The translations under genes and the position numbers were made by a program. Under the pieces are notes generated by a model. The model did no database searches. It was not told the DNA's origin and was given only the letters and a program-made list of their open reading frames with translations. Positions 33,863 to 42,745 of a DNA stretch of 64,000 nt are shown here, one piece after another. Positions within the stretch are counted from its first letter, which is position 1. Each line of letters begins with the position of its first letter. This DNA is from Legionella sp. (GTDB lineage: Bacteria; Pseudomonadota; Gammaproteobacteria; Legionellales; Legionellaceae): positions 58,159-122,158 of the forward strand of contig PKDH01000067.1 of the NCBI GenBank assembly GCA_002863045.1. The letters are read 5' to 3'.

Positions 33863-34041
33863 AAAGCTATAAATGAGCGCTCACAGGTGGTGATGAATTG
33901 ACTGGCAAAATCGGTATTTTTAAGTTTTTGGCTCATTTGTAACAAAGCGTATTGCTGTTGTTGTAGATTAAGCGTAAACACAATCACAAGTCCTAATGAA
34001 ATCAGTACTTCGATCAAAGTAAAGCCTTGATAGCGACACAT
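33844..34041 (-). CDS. Short PilV-like prepilin
   Basis: The 65-residue product begins MCRYQG-FTLIEVLISLGLV, a textbook prepilin cleavage and methylation site, but then ends after about 60 mature residues, much shorter than PilV (about 150-180). The stop comes after RHYF and the next gene overlaps it by 19 bases, so it looks like a naturally small pilin or a truncated one rather than a sequencing error, but this cannot be settled here. AGGAC precedes the ATG at a normal distance. Confidence 0.68.
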   Translation of the reverse strand: MCRYQGFTLIEVLISLGLVIVFTLNLQQQQYALLQMSQKLKNTDFASQFITTCERSFIALCRHYF

Positions 34042-34167
34042 GGTATGTCCTGAGGTTGGAGAATGCCTAGCATAAAGGTTTTTATGCTAAAAATACAAGC
34101 ATATTTAGACATATAACTTACTATAGGTTTACACTGCGCTTTTAGATTAATGATGGAGTTTAACTTT

Positions 34168-34518
34168 ATGAGTGATTTAACCCAAAAGCATTGCGAGTCT
34201 TGTGAGGGCATTGGCCAAGCCTTAACGTCAACGCAAATTACAAATTTGTTACCGCAGCTTGATAATGCCTGGCAAGTTGAGAGTAAGACCAAACTTATAC
34301 GCGAATTTAAATTCAATAATTTTTATGAAACCATGTCGTTTGCTAATGCCATTGCCTGGATTGCCAATATTGAAAATCATCATCCAGATTTAAAATTAGG
34401 GTACAACTATTGTCATGTTCATTTGACAACGCATGCCTTAGAAGGACTTACGATGAATGATTTTATTTGTGCCGCTAAAATCGATCAATTATTGCTTGAT
34501 AACCATCAATCACACTAA
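34168..34518 (+). CDS. phhB: Pterin-4a-carbinolamine dehydratase
   Basis: Recycles the pterin cofactor of phenylalanine hydroxylase. The signature IENHHPDLKLGYNYCHVHLTT contains the catalytic His-His-Pro. The start at 34168 (MSDLTQKHCE) is preferred to the two ATG codons at 34150 because GGAG stands nine bases before it, and the 116-residue length fits the family. No phhA gene is in the window. It is transcribed away from the pilin genes. Confidence 0.9.
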   Translation: MSDLTQKHCESCEGIGQALTSTQITNLLPQLDNAWQVESKTKLIREFKFNNFYETMSFANAIAWIANIENHHPDLKLGYNYCHVHLTTHALEGLTMNDFICAAKIDQLLLDNHQSH

Positions 34519-34522
34519 ATGT

Positions 34523-34551
34523 TTGCTAAATTGATTTTGTTTACCTATAAT
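34523..34551 (+). promoter_or_regulatory. Promoter of the cold-shock gene
   Basis: TTGCTA at 34523-34528 and a consensus TATAAT at 34546-34551 are spaced by exactly 17 bases. The start codon is 77 bases after the -10 box, leaving an untranslated leader of about 70 bases, as is common for cold-shock genes. Confidence 0.65.
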
Positions 34552-34628
34552 CGGCTACCAAACGCTTATCTATGTACTAATTAAAGACATGATAAACGTT
34601 GCAAAGTACGTAAAATAAAGGAAACAAC

Positions 34629-34838
34629 ATGGCAGAAAAAATACGCGGTACAGTTAAATGGTTCAATGAAGGCAAAGGTTTTGGTTTTATCGAAAGTAAC
34701 GGTAAAGATTACTTTGTTCACTTTAGTGAAATTTTAGGTTCTGGTTTTAAAACTTTAGCTGAAGGCGCGAACGTTATGTTCATCGCTAGTCAAGGTCAAA
34801 AAGGCCCCCAAGCTGAGCAAGTTGAAGTCGTTTCTTAA
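34629..34838 (+). CDS. cspA: Cold-shock family RNA chaperone
   Basis: The 69-residue OB-fold protein shows RNP1 (KGFGFIES) and RNP2 (KDYFVHFSE) motifs, and starts with the typical [12 protein letters not shown]. Such proteins bind single-stranded RNA and melt structure. GAGGAA-type purines precede the ATG (AAAGGAAACAAC). It has its own promoter and terminator. Which Csp paralogue it is cannot be judged. Confidence 0.95.
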   Translation: MAEKIRGTVKWFNEGKGFGFIESNGKDYFVHFSEILGSGFKTLAEGANVMFIASQGQKGPQAEQVEVVS

Positions 34839-34855
34839 ATCATTTTTTTCTTGGG

Positions 34856-34880
34856 AAAACGGCGTTCTGCCGTTTTTCTT
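34856..34880 (+). terminator. Rho-independent terminator of the cold-shock gene
   Basis: AAAACGGC and GCCGTTTT pair around the loop GTTCT at 34864-34868, followed by a T-rich stretch TTTTTCTTTTC. The position 18 bases after the stop codon is ideal. Confidence 0.85.
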
Positions 34881-34945
34881 TTCTTAATTACTATGTTAAT
34901 TCATTATCCATATTAATGAATCATATGCTTCTTTAAGGAAAATTT

Positions 34946-35308
34946 ATGTTACGTTTTATATCCACAGGTTTATTGTGTGCCGCATCTTTTATCAGCACGC
35001 ATACATTTGCTGCTAGTGTGTCGTTTGATTTTATGCCGCATCAATCTGAAGTTATTACCAACTTCACCATTTTCCCTATAAAAGCAACTTGTTTAATTTC
35101 ATTACAAAACGAGCAAGATAATGCAACTCTACATGTCAAGGCATTGCGTCGTGAAGGTACTATCAATAACCTCCCTTTAAAAAAAGGTGATGAGATTGAC
35201 GTCACAGTTCATCATGGTGAAACAATCACATTAAGCGCCCAAGCCGCTGCACAAGTAGAATTTACCAATACCTCGGATATTCCTGTAAAAGCTATGTGCC
35301 ATACCTAA
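34946..35308 (+). CDS. Small secreted protein of unknown function
   Basis: A signal peptide of about 22 residues (LRFISTGLLCAASFISTHTFA, cleavage near AFA-AS) leads a mature protein of about 98 residues that looks all-beta and ends in TSDIPVKAMCHT. Two cysteines (TCLI and MCHT) may pair. TTAAGGAAAA precedes the ATG. Proteins of this type recur in Legionellales genomes without a known role. It lies 37 bases before the kinase-like gene on the same strand; a functional link is not shown. Confidence 0.72.
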   Translation: MLRFISTGLLCAASFISTHTFAASVSFDFMPHQSEVITNFTIFPIKATCLISLQNEQDNATLHVKALRREGTINNLPLKKGDEIDVTVHHGETITLSAQAAAQVEFTNTSDIPVKAMCHT

Positions 35309-35345
35309 TTAATTAGGTTATTGCGCTTTTGCTATTGCAATCATC

Positions 35346-37376
35346 ATGCCCAACCCAGTTATCAGTGACTTCAATTTAACCCAATGGGATCTTTGTGCTC
35401 CAAAAACCAAAGGCGCCAATAATGCTGGTAAATTGGGTGGCTTATATCAACCAAAAAACTCAACGTATCCTGCGTATTTCCTTAAACAAGATCCCAAACA
35501 AGATAAAAACATTAGTGAAGTTTTAAGCGCGCAATTCATGCGTGGTATTGCGCAAGACTTAGGCCTTAACCCAGATTTGATTGCCGATGTAAAATTTGTG
35601 CAAATTGCTGCATCTAAACCCAATAAACCACCAAAAATCTACGTCGCCTCTAAAATATATGCAAATTTTAGTGATTTACATATCGATGCTTATTTGGCTT
35701 TGTTTAACTTAGCTGAATATCGACCCCTTAAAGATTCAAAAGGTTTTCAACAACCGAAAGCTCTTAAAGGACGGCCAGGGTTTTTAAAGCATGATAAAAT
35801 CATCGAAGCGATGATGCTTGCCGGGCGATATCCGAATTTAAGCCATGGCATGGCCATGCGCGCCATCGTAGATGACCCTGATACGCATTTTGAAAATATA
35901 GGGGTTATTCCTTTAAAATCAGCTGATGATAAAGCGTGGCTACCCCTTTATCAAGATTCTAAAATTACCGGCTGGTTATGCTCGCAAGAGCCTTCAGGTA
36001 AGATGCCTTATCGGCAGATTAATACCTCAAACAATCAACAGTTTTACCTAGTTGAGGATAAAGCTGATTTAATAAAATTTGAAAAATCTCGCGAGATGCG
36101 TGCCATTCAAATAAACCAAACTATCTATCTATTACCAAATTTTGATAATACCTATACCACTCATATCGATTTTGGAGGTGCTTTTGGTGATTTTAGATGG
36201 CCTTTAGCTCGTAAATTTGATCATAAAATTCATTTAAATCGTTTACATAATTTATTTCGCTATCTGCCGTCTAGAAACGCGCCTCCTGCTTATATCAATC
36301 ACATTGCACCGGCTTTGTTAGATGATAATCTTGAATTTTATACAGCACTTGCCGGTTTTGCTATGATGGATGGCGCAAGGTTACAACATCAATTGCGCGA
36401 ACTTGTGCAAGCCTTAATAATTTATGAACGACAGCCTCTTATTGTACAACGCTTTGCCAAACGTATTGGGATTAGCACGGTATCAAGTAATTTTTCGGTT
36501 AATTTAAAGCAGATTGAGTGTTTTTTACTTGAACAGTTACGCGGACGCCAGCAACATGTATATACCTTGTTTTTACATTATTTATGTAGCTTAAGTTTTA
36601 CCAAACAACACGTTATTTTGAATCAGCTGAATGATGACTCAGCAAAACATTTGGCGCAAAAAAAAGTTTTTGTCAGCTTTTTATACAAGCTTAAGCACCA
36701 AGAGCCTTACTTATTTGCAGGATTTGATTGTATCGCTCGTTTAACTCAAGATATAAATAATTTTGCTCATCAAGATTTACTGATCAACATTCAAGAACAA
36801 TTGCAACACCAATTAAGCCAAGCTTATATTCATCGCCAACTTATCAAAACTTATTATGAACAACATCAATTGATTGAGCTACTTATAAAGTTCATTCGAT
36901 ACCATCAAAACACTATCCATGCTCTTAAACATTCTCATTTATCGTGCCAAGAAAAAACTGTTTTATTAGATGAACTTTTACATCGTCATACACTTTTTGA
37001 GCACCAGCTGCGGCATCAACTTACCTTCAAATCATCTTTTTCTATCAAAATAACTACTCTGAGCATGACTTTAGCAGGCATTTTGCTTGGGGTAATCTTA
37101 GGATGTATGGCCGGCGCTATATTAGGCGGTATTATGGGGTCATTATTAGGTATTTTAACGGTTGGTAGTGCCGTAGCGCTTATGAGTGGTATACAAGGCG
37201 GTGTGATTGGTAGCATATTAGGTAGTGTGGCCGGTTTAGTGATACCCGACCAACAAAAGTTATATGAACGCACCCAAAATAAAACACGCTACTTATTTTT
37301 TAAATATCAACAATCATCGGTATATCAACTTACGCAAACGTTAAGCCAAGACATATCCTCGATTCGTTTGCGTTAA
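35346..37376 (+). CDS. Kinase-like protein with C-terminal glycine-rich membrane hairpin, effector candidate
   Basis: The N-terminal half has spaced motifs suggestive of a phosphoinositide-kinase-type fold: Lys47 in YFLKQD, Glu58 in SEVLSAQF, the DDPDTHFENIGV block (Asp177, His181, Asn184, cf. D-x-H-x-x-N) and HIDFGGAFGDF with Asp275, close to the HIDFG of lipid kinases. Residues 290-560 are helical. Two Gly-rich hydrophobic segments (about 575-635, with G-x-x-x-G repeats) form a membrane hairpin, followed by a 41-residue polar tail. No signal peptide. The LepB N-terminal lipid-kinase domain of Legionella is the nearest concept I know, but homology is not proven. Confidence 0.6.
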   Translation: MPNPVISDFNLTQWDLCAPKTKGANNAGKLGGLYQPKNSTYPAYFLKQDPKQDKNISEVLSAQFMRGIAQDLGLNPDLIADVKFVQIAASKPNKPPKIYVASKIYANFSDLHIDAYLALFNLAEYRPLKDSKGFQQPKALKGRPGFLKHDKIIEAMMLAGRYPNLSHGMAMRAIVDDPDTHFENIGVIPLKSADDKAWLPLYQDSKITGWLCSQEPSGKMPYRQINTSNNQQFYLVEDKADLIKFEKSREMRAIQINQTIYLLPNFDNTYTTHIDFGGAFGDFRWPLARKFDHKIHLNRLHNLFRYLPSRNAPPAYINHIAPALLDDNLEFYTALAGFAMMDGARLQHQLRELVQALIIYERQPLIVQRFAKRIGISTVSSNFSVNLKQIECFLLEQLRGRQQHVYTLFLHYLCSLSFTKQHVILNQLNDDSAKHLAQKKVFVSFLYKLKHQEPYLFAGFDCIARLTQDINNFAHQDLLINIQEQLQHQLSQAYIHRQLIKTYYEQHQLIELLIKFIRYHQNTIHALKHSHLSCQEKTVLLDELLHRHTLFEHQLRHQLTFKSSFSIKITTLSMTLAGILLGVILGCMAGAILGGIMGSLLGILTVGSAVALMSGIQGGVIGSILGSVAGLVIPDQQKLYERTQNKTRYLFFKYQQSSVYQLTQTLSQDISSIRLR

Positions 37377-37381
37377 ATTTA

Positions 37382-38962
37382 TTAATGTTCACGCGTGGCA
37401 GCAAAGCTAATCTCAGGATAGCGTTCTTCCGCCATGCTTAAATTAACACGTGTTGGCGCTAAATAAGTTAATGTATCGCTGCCATCAAGGGCTAGATAAT
37501 CATAAGCTTTGGTACGAAAAGCGGTCAGAGCTTTTTCATCGGTGGCATGTACCCAACGCGCACAAGCAATACTGACATTTTCATAAATACAATTCACTTT
37601 ATATTCATGCTGTAAGCGATGCGCCACCACATCAAATTGTAATACACCCACCGCCCCCAAAATAAGTTGATTGCTGTTAAGCGGTCTAAAAATTTGAGTT
37701 GCCCCCTCTTCAGATAATTCAATTAAACCCTTTAACAAAGCTTTACTCTTTAAAGGGTCTTTTAAACGCACCAAACGAAATAACTCTGGCGCAAAATTGG
37801 GAATACCCGTAAATTTCAACGGCTCTCCCTGAGTAAAGGTGTCACCTATACGAATGGTGCCATGATTATGTAAACCAATGATATCACCGGCAACAGCTTG
37901 CTGAATTTGTGTGCGGTCACCAGCCATAAAGGTTAGCGCATTGTTTAATTGCATTTCTTTATTGGTACGTTGTTGTTGAACTTTTATGCCTTTTTGATAA
38001 GCACCTGAACAAATTCGCATAAACGCCATTCTATCGCGATGCTTGGGGTCCATATTAGCTTGAATCTTAAACACAAAGCCGCTGAATTGGGTTTCATTAG
38101 GGTGTACCATGCGCTCTAGAGTCGGGCATGGTTTAGGCGGTGGGGCATATGTCGCAAAATCATCCAATAACTCTTTAATGCCAAAATTATTAATTGCTGA
38201 GCCAAAATAAACTGGGGTTAATTTGCCAGCCAAAAAGTCAGTTACATCAAATGCATGCGATGCGCCTTTAACCAAATCAATCTCATCGCGTAGTTCTTGA
38301 GCCATCTCGCCTAATAACTCATCTAACCCAGGATTATTCAGCCCCTCAATAATAACCGCCTGTTGCTTTTGTGCGTTTTGACCAGGTTGATACAAATAAA
38401 CTTTATCTTGATATAAATGATAGATGCCCTTAAAACGCTTGCCCATGCCAACAGGCCACGTGACCGGCGCACACTGAATGTTTAATACCGTTTCCACTTC
38501 ATCTATAAGCTCAATTGGCTCTTTACCTTCTCTATCAAGTTTATTAATAAAGGTCATAATCGGGGTATCGCGCAGCCGGCACACCTCCATAAGTTTAATG
38601 GTACGCGCTTCAACACCTTTGGCCACATCAATCACCATCAAGGCAGAATCAACTGCTGTTAATGTGCGATAAGTATCTTCAGAGAAATCTTCGTGGCCTG
38701 GCGTGTCTAACAGGTTCATCACACATTCATTGTGCATAAATTGCATCACTGAAGTGGTCACTGAAATACCGCGCTCTTTTTCCATCTCCATCCAATCAGA
38801 CGTCGCATGGCGGTCTGCTTTTCGGCCTTTGACTGTACCGGCAAGCTGAATGGCACCGCCAAATAGTAAAAGCTTTTCTGTTACAGTGGTTTTGCCCGCA
38901 TCCGGATGCGAGATGATGGCAAAAGTACGTCTTTTTGCAAAATCATCTGGGTGATCACTCAA
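37382..38962 (-). CDS. prfC: Peptide chain release factor 3
   Basis: GTPase that ejects RF1/RF2 after termination. G1 SHPDAGKTT, the G2 region [11 protein letters not shown]3 [12 protein letters not shown] and G4 [10 protein letters not shown] are all in place within residues 15-150. Length 526 and the downstream PPPKPCPTL and [12 protein letters not shown] segments fit RF3 rather than EF-G. Convergent with the kinase-like gene with only five bases between the stops. Confidence 0.96.
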   Translation of the reverse strand: MSDHPDDFAKRRTFAIISHPDAGKTTVTEKLLLFGGAIQLAGTVKGRKADRHATSDWMEMEKERGISVTTSVMQFMHNECVMNLLDTPGHEDFSEDTYRTLTAVDSALMVIDVAKGVEARTIKLMEVCRLRDTPIMTFINKLDREGKEPIELIDEVETVLNIQCAPVTWPVGMGKRFKGIYHLYQDKVYLYQPGQNAQKQQAVIIEGLNNPGLDELLGEMAQELRDEIDLVKGASHAFDVTDFLAGKLTPVYFGSAINNFGIKELLDDFATYAPPPKPCPTLERMVHPNETQFSGFVFKIQANMDPKHRDRMAFMRICSGAYQKGIKVQQQRTNKEMQLNNALTFMAGDRTQIQQAVAGDIIGLHNHGTIRIGDTFTQGEPLKFTGIPNFAPELFRLVRLKDPLKSKALLKGLIELSEEGATQIFRPLNSNQLILGAVGVLQFDVVAHRLQHEYKVNCIYENVSIACARWVHATDEKALTAFRTKAYDYLALDGSDTLTYLAPTRVNLSMAEERYPEISFAATREH

Positions 38963-39001
38963 ACTATTTTCCTTTTAAAAAAAACGCTATTTTAGGTAAA
39001 T

Positions 39002-40480
39002 TTAGTGGTATTTCCTAGTTTTAAATGGGATTTTAGCACCTTTTTCTTCTCGACGAGTTCGCTTTAACAAGACGCTAGGCGCTGGATTAAAAAAACCGAT
39101 ATTCTGATTAGCTTGAGCTTGCGTATCCAAGGGTAATGTAAAAGATTGGTACGCATTAGATGCAGATTGCGTTAATTTTAGATTTATTTTTGGCCAAATT
39201 TTTGGGTTTTCAATATAGTTTCCTAAAAGTTTTCGTTGACTGGCTGGCGACATTGCTAAAATTGCTATTTGCTCATTAAAACTTGTTTTATTTATAAATC
39301 GAATGATGCAACAGCGTTGGTTAATGTCTAAATTATGTGATGGCCAACGAGATAAAATATTAACCAGAGTTTTAATTTTTTGGCTGCTATCTACACAATT
39401 AGCCAAATTAAGCAATTCCTTATGACTAAATTGTAATGTTTGTAATAAAAATTGTGTTTGAGCAAGATAAATGAGCGTTTGCGTATTGCCTTTTTTTTGG
39501 ATAATTTCAATCAAATCGGTTGATTGAAAACCTAGATTAAGAAGTATTCTAGCGGTCGTAAATAAATTTAATAAGGCCTGCTCGCCCTCTGGTTGAATTA
39601 AAATACTCATTAATTTGCCATCCTTTAAGTCTAATATTGTCAGCCAGCATACTTGGGTAGCATCAAGGTTTATTAAAAAATTTAATTTAGACTGAGCATT
39701 TTCACATGCGCTTAATTGAATGAGCATGCTTCCTGTAATGCGCGCATGTATTAGATTTTGCTGCTGGGCTTCATTAAGTTTACATAGCCCATTTAATAAT
39801 TCAAAACGAATTAAGTCAGGCGACCACGATAGCTCTAATAGTTGCACTAAATTAACGACATTAATTTCTAACCAAATTAAACGCGCGATTCTAAATACAT
39901 CTAACTGTTTTGCACCACTATCTCTGGCCATTAGGTTTAAAAATTGAATCTTGATGTATTCATTTGGTATAGGCCTAAACCGCATACAAACGACCAGAGT
40001 GATGATGGCAGCCATACCATATTTTATTTTGTCAACACCAAAACGGAATATCATTCGGTGTAAATCTTCAACAATATAAACATGTGAAGCACAATTAAAA
40101 CACTCAATGAATTTATCAGTACTTTTTTTTAAAAAAATAATTAATTGCTCTGCTTCTGCTGACTTAAATCCTAGTGAAATAAAATATTGATAAGCTCGTG
40201 TTATTTTTTCGATTGAGTAATCAAAACACCTTTCATGCTGTAAATAACGCAAAATATTACAAGCCACGTGAAAAGTTATATCTGAATTTACTGAATCAAT
40301 TAGCGTTAGAAAATCTGCGCTAGACATGCTCGTATCCAAGGTCTCAAGGTTTGGTTCATCTGTGACCATTACTGAATTTATTGGATTAACTGTTCCACTA
40401 AGTTCAACTTTGTCTAGTTTAAATCGATTAAATAGAGGCATAAAAAACTCAATTTTAAGAAAATTAACTAAATTTATCAT
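39002..40480 (-). CDS. Helical-repeat protein with TALE-like 33-residue units and basic tail
   Basis: The protein has no signal peptide or membrane segment and is almost all helical. Three consecutive units of exactly 33 residues start at 285, 318 and 351. In each, Gln is at position 17 (301, 334, 367) and hydrophobics are at 6, 7, 9, 19 and 22; the middle unit begins FQSTDLIEII and contains KKGNTQTLIYL, close to the consensus of TALE-like/BurrH repeats (F-S-x-x-D-I-V-x-I-A...G-G-x-Q-A-L). The last 20 residues are very basic (LKRTRREEK, KTRKY), resembling a nuclear localisation signal. DNA binding is speculative. A start at residue 14 (40441) is also possible. Confidence 0.6.
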   Translation of the reverse strand: MINLVNFLKIEFFMPLFNRFKLDKVELSGTVNPINSVMVTDEPNLETLDTSMSSADFLTLIDSVNSDITFHVACNILRYLQHERCFDYSIEKITRAYQYFISLGFKSAEAEQLIIFLKKSTDKFIECFNCASHVYIVEDLHRMIFRFGVDKIKYGMAAIITLVVCMRFRPIPNEYIKIQFLNLMARDSGAKQLDVFRIARLIWLEINVVNLVQLLELSWSPDLIRFELLNGLCKLNEAQQQNLIHARITGSMLIQLSACENAQSKLNFLINLDATQVCWLTILDLKDGKLMSILIQPEGEQALLNLFTTARILLNLGFQSTDLIEIIQKKGNTQTLIYLAQTQFLLQTLQFSHKELLNLANCVDSSQKIKTLVNILSRWPSHNLDINQRCCIIRFINKTSFNEQIAILAMSPASQRKLLGNYIENPKIWPKINLKLTQSASNAYQSFTLPLDTQAQANQNIGFFNPAPSVLLKRTRREEKGAKIPFKTRKYH

Positions 40481-40541
40481 ATTTTTAATCAGGCTAAACC
40501 TTTATCATGATAATTTATAATTTTTTAAGCAATGCATCCGT

Positions 40542-41735
40542 ATGAGCCTATATTCTATCTTTATCATTTGGCTTTTTAATTTATTGATAAGTTTTCATAG
40601 CCATGCAGTATCTTTTTTAACCATCTCAGACATTCACTATACTTTAAAGCCTGGATATTATGGTGAAACAGATCCAGTTTTGTGGCGTGCAACGTTAGCC
40701 AAACTTCAACAGTTAAGCGCACAGGTTGATTTCGTGATATTTTTAGGGGATTTACCACGCCATGGTTTAATGAGTGTTAAACATAAGCGTTTGTTAGAAC
40801 AAATTGTTTTTCATGATTTAGCCCAATATACGCAACAAAAACCTCTATTTTATGTACCAGGTAACAACGATTCATTGGCTGGTGATTATCAATCATTTAC
40901 CAATGCCAAAGGTCAATCACCTCTAAATCAAGCTGATAACTGGCAACATCAATCCTGTACGCGCTGTGAAAATCTTATCATTAATGATGCTCATATGCGC
41001 ACGCATGGCTATTATAGTACTTATGTCTTACCCCACAATCATGACATTGCTTTAATTGTGTTAAATGCCAACGAATTTAGCCAACGTCCCTTATGGACTT
41101 GGCCTTATCCTAACCAAACAAAAGACGCTAAAGCGCAACTTCTTTGGTTAAAACAACAATTACAAACCATTCGCGCCAAGCAATTACTTATTGCCATGCA
41201 TGAAGAGCCTGGGTTGGATTATCATCAACAGCCCGTTTGGCAACCCAAACTTCTAAAAAATTTTCTTGCTTTATTAGATATTGCGGTCGATCACAACCAA
41301 GAAGTATCCATATTAGCTGGACACAGCCATTATGATGAAGTACGTGAAATTAGATTATCCAATCAACAAGTCGTTTTTGTGTATGTAACGCCTGCCATTA
41401 GTACCAATCATGGTAATTACTCAGCAATGAAGCGTTTTAATTTTAATCAAGATGCCTCACTTAATAACATCACCACTTTTTTCACCTCAGATAACACTCA
41501 TTGGCATCACCAACACTTCAACTTACTTGGCAATGATGGCGAGGATATTTTGCCTCAATGCCTGACAACGACTAAACTGGCGCAATGTTTAAAAAGCTAC
41601 TCTGCGACGTTTATTTGTGAGCGCTTTAATAAAGCGCATTTGTATGCTGTTAAAAATCCCCGCACGCACTTAAAAAATTATTGTCAAAAAGGTTATGTAA
41701 TTGCCGGTGATGATCCGGCATTAGCAACAAAATAA
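40542..41735 (+). CDS. Secreted calcineurin-like metallophosphoesterase (sphingomyelinase-like)
   Basis: A signal peptide (about 22 residues, ending SFHSHA-VS) precedes a metallophosphoesterase domain with all dimetal motifs: TISDIHY (D-x-H), FLGDLPRHG (G-D), VPGNNDSLAGDY (G-N-N-D), AMHEEPG and LAGHSHYDE (G-H-x-H). The layout, the FLGDLPRHG form and a C-terminal cysteine-containing domain resemble acid sphingomyelinase-like phosphodiesterases; substrate is uncertain. The last 43 bases overlap the end of the convergent hydrolase gene. Confidence 0.85.
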   Translation: MSLYSIFIIWLFNLLISFHSHAVSFLTISDIHYTLKPGYYGETDPVLWRATLAKLQQLSAQVDFVIFLGDLPRHGLMSVKHKRLLEQIVFHDLAQYTQQKPLFYVPGNNDSLAGDYQSFTNAKGQSPLNQADNWQHQSCTRCENLIINDAHMRTHGYYSTYVLPHNHDIALIVLNANEFSQRPLWTWPYPNQTKDAKAQLLWLKQQLQTIRAKQLLIAMHEEPGLDYHQQPVWQPKLLKNFLALLDIAVDHNQEVSILAGHSHYDEVREIRLSNQQVVFVYVTPAISTNHGNYSAMKRFNFNQDASLNNITTFFTSDNTHWHHQHFNLLGNDGEDILPQCLTTTKLAQCLKSYSATFICERFNKAHLYAVKNPRTHLKNYCQKGYVIAGDDPALATK

Positions 41736-42742
41736 GCTGCAATTTGCTCAGGCTTAATATCTTCTAGATAAGCAGGCTGCCAGCAAGGCGCGTGATCTTT
41801 CTCAATGATTAGCGCGCGAATTCCTTCATAAAAGTCAGGCTGATGGATAAAATGCTGTACCAACTGATAATTTTGATTCAAACAGGTTTTAAGTGATTGA
41901 TAGCGCGCTTGTTGTAAATGTTTTAATGTCACACATAAGCTTATCGGTGAGCGTTTTTGTAGTAGCTGATAATAATCTGCCTGCCCATGGGTAGTATGTT
42001 GCAGATGATGCATTATCGCTTGCAACGTATTGCCTGAAAAGGCAGACTCAATGTCTTTTTTCTCACAATTTAAAGCCGGAGCATCTGCACTTGCAAAGCG
42101 TTTAAGACAGCCTTTTACTTGTTGATGTGCCGCGGTGGTTAAATCTAGGGTTATTAGGGCGTCCAAAAGTGCTGGCAGCGATTTTGATGACATACGATAT
42201 TGAATTAAATTGAACTGCCGGCTTTGCTCAGCATTCAAGCGCTCACCGGTTAAACCTAAATATACACCGATTGGCCAAGGGCAACGTGCTAAAAGATAAC
42301 CCGCGCCAACATCTGGAAAAAAACCAATGGCAGTTTCTGGCATGCCAAAAGCAAATTGTTCGCTGGCAACTGTAAAAGGCGTATGCAACCCAATTCCGAC
42401 CCCTCCGCCTAATGTTAAGCCATCAAGTAGTGCAATATAGGGTTTCTGATATTGAGAAATTAGATAATTTAAACGATATTCTTGTTTAAAAAAATGCAAT
42501 TGCTTATCGAATTTAGCTTGACGCCCCATGTGATAGAGCCATTTAATATCGCCTCCGGCACAAAATACTTTGTCATGCGCAGACTGTATGACCACCGCAT
42601 GAATATCAGCATCTGCCTGCCAGGCCAGAAGTTTGGCGGTTAAGGCTTCAATCATCGCTAAACTCAGCGCATTTAAGGCATCTAAGCGATTTAAGTAAAT
42701 CAAACCCAAATGATGCTTAACAGCAAATTCGATATCAGCCAA
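41693..42742 (-). CDS. 3-hydroxyisobutyryl-CoA hydrolase
   Basis: Crotonase-fold thioesterase of valine breakdown, releasing 3-hydroxyisobutyrate. The long form (349 residues) with FCAGGDIKWLYHMG, GGGVGIGLHTPFTVA, MPETAIGFFPDVGAGYLLA and the C-terminal FYEGIRALIIEKDHAPCW marks it as HIBCH-like rather than an ordinary enoyl-CoA hydratase. It follows the enoyl-CoA hydratase gene with a gap of three bases. The 3' end overlaps the convergent phosphoesterase coding region by 43 bases. Confidence 0.9.
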   Translation of the reverse strand: MADIEFAVKHHLGLIYLNRLDALNALSLAMIEALTAKLLAWQADADIHAVVIQSAHDKVFCAGGDIKWLYHMGRQAKFDKQLHFFKQEYRLNYLISQYQKPYIALLDGLTLGGGVGIGLHTPFTVASEQFAFGMPETAIGFFPDVGAGYLLARCPWPIGVYLGLTGERLNAEQSRQFNLIQYRMSSKSLPALLDALITLDLTTAAHQQVKGCLKRFASADAPALNCEKKDIESAFSGNTLQAIMHHLQHTTHGQADYYQLLQKRSPISLCVTLKHLQQARYQSLKTCLNQNYQLVQHFIHQPDFYEGIRALIIEKDHAPCWQPAYLEDIKPEQIAAYFVANAGSSPAIT

Positions 42743-42745
42743 ATC

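Noticed and set aside
32652..34041. The three pilin-like genes as a complete minor pilin operon
   Set aside because: FimT/FimU, PilY1 and PilE are not present in the flanks and the PilV-like gene is short.
35346..37376. Naming the kinase-like protein LepB
   Set aside because: Only spaced motifs fit; there is no visible Rab-GAP domain and a membrane hairpin follows instead.
39002..40480. Calling the repeat protein a DNA-binding TALE
   Set aside because: Only three units are in clear register, the base-reading residues (QP, KK, CV) are not TALE codes, and target DNA cannot be inferred.
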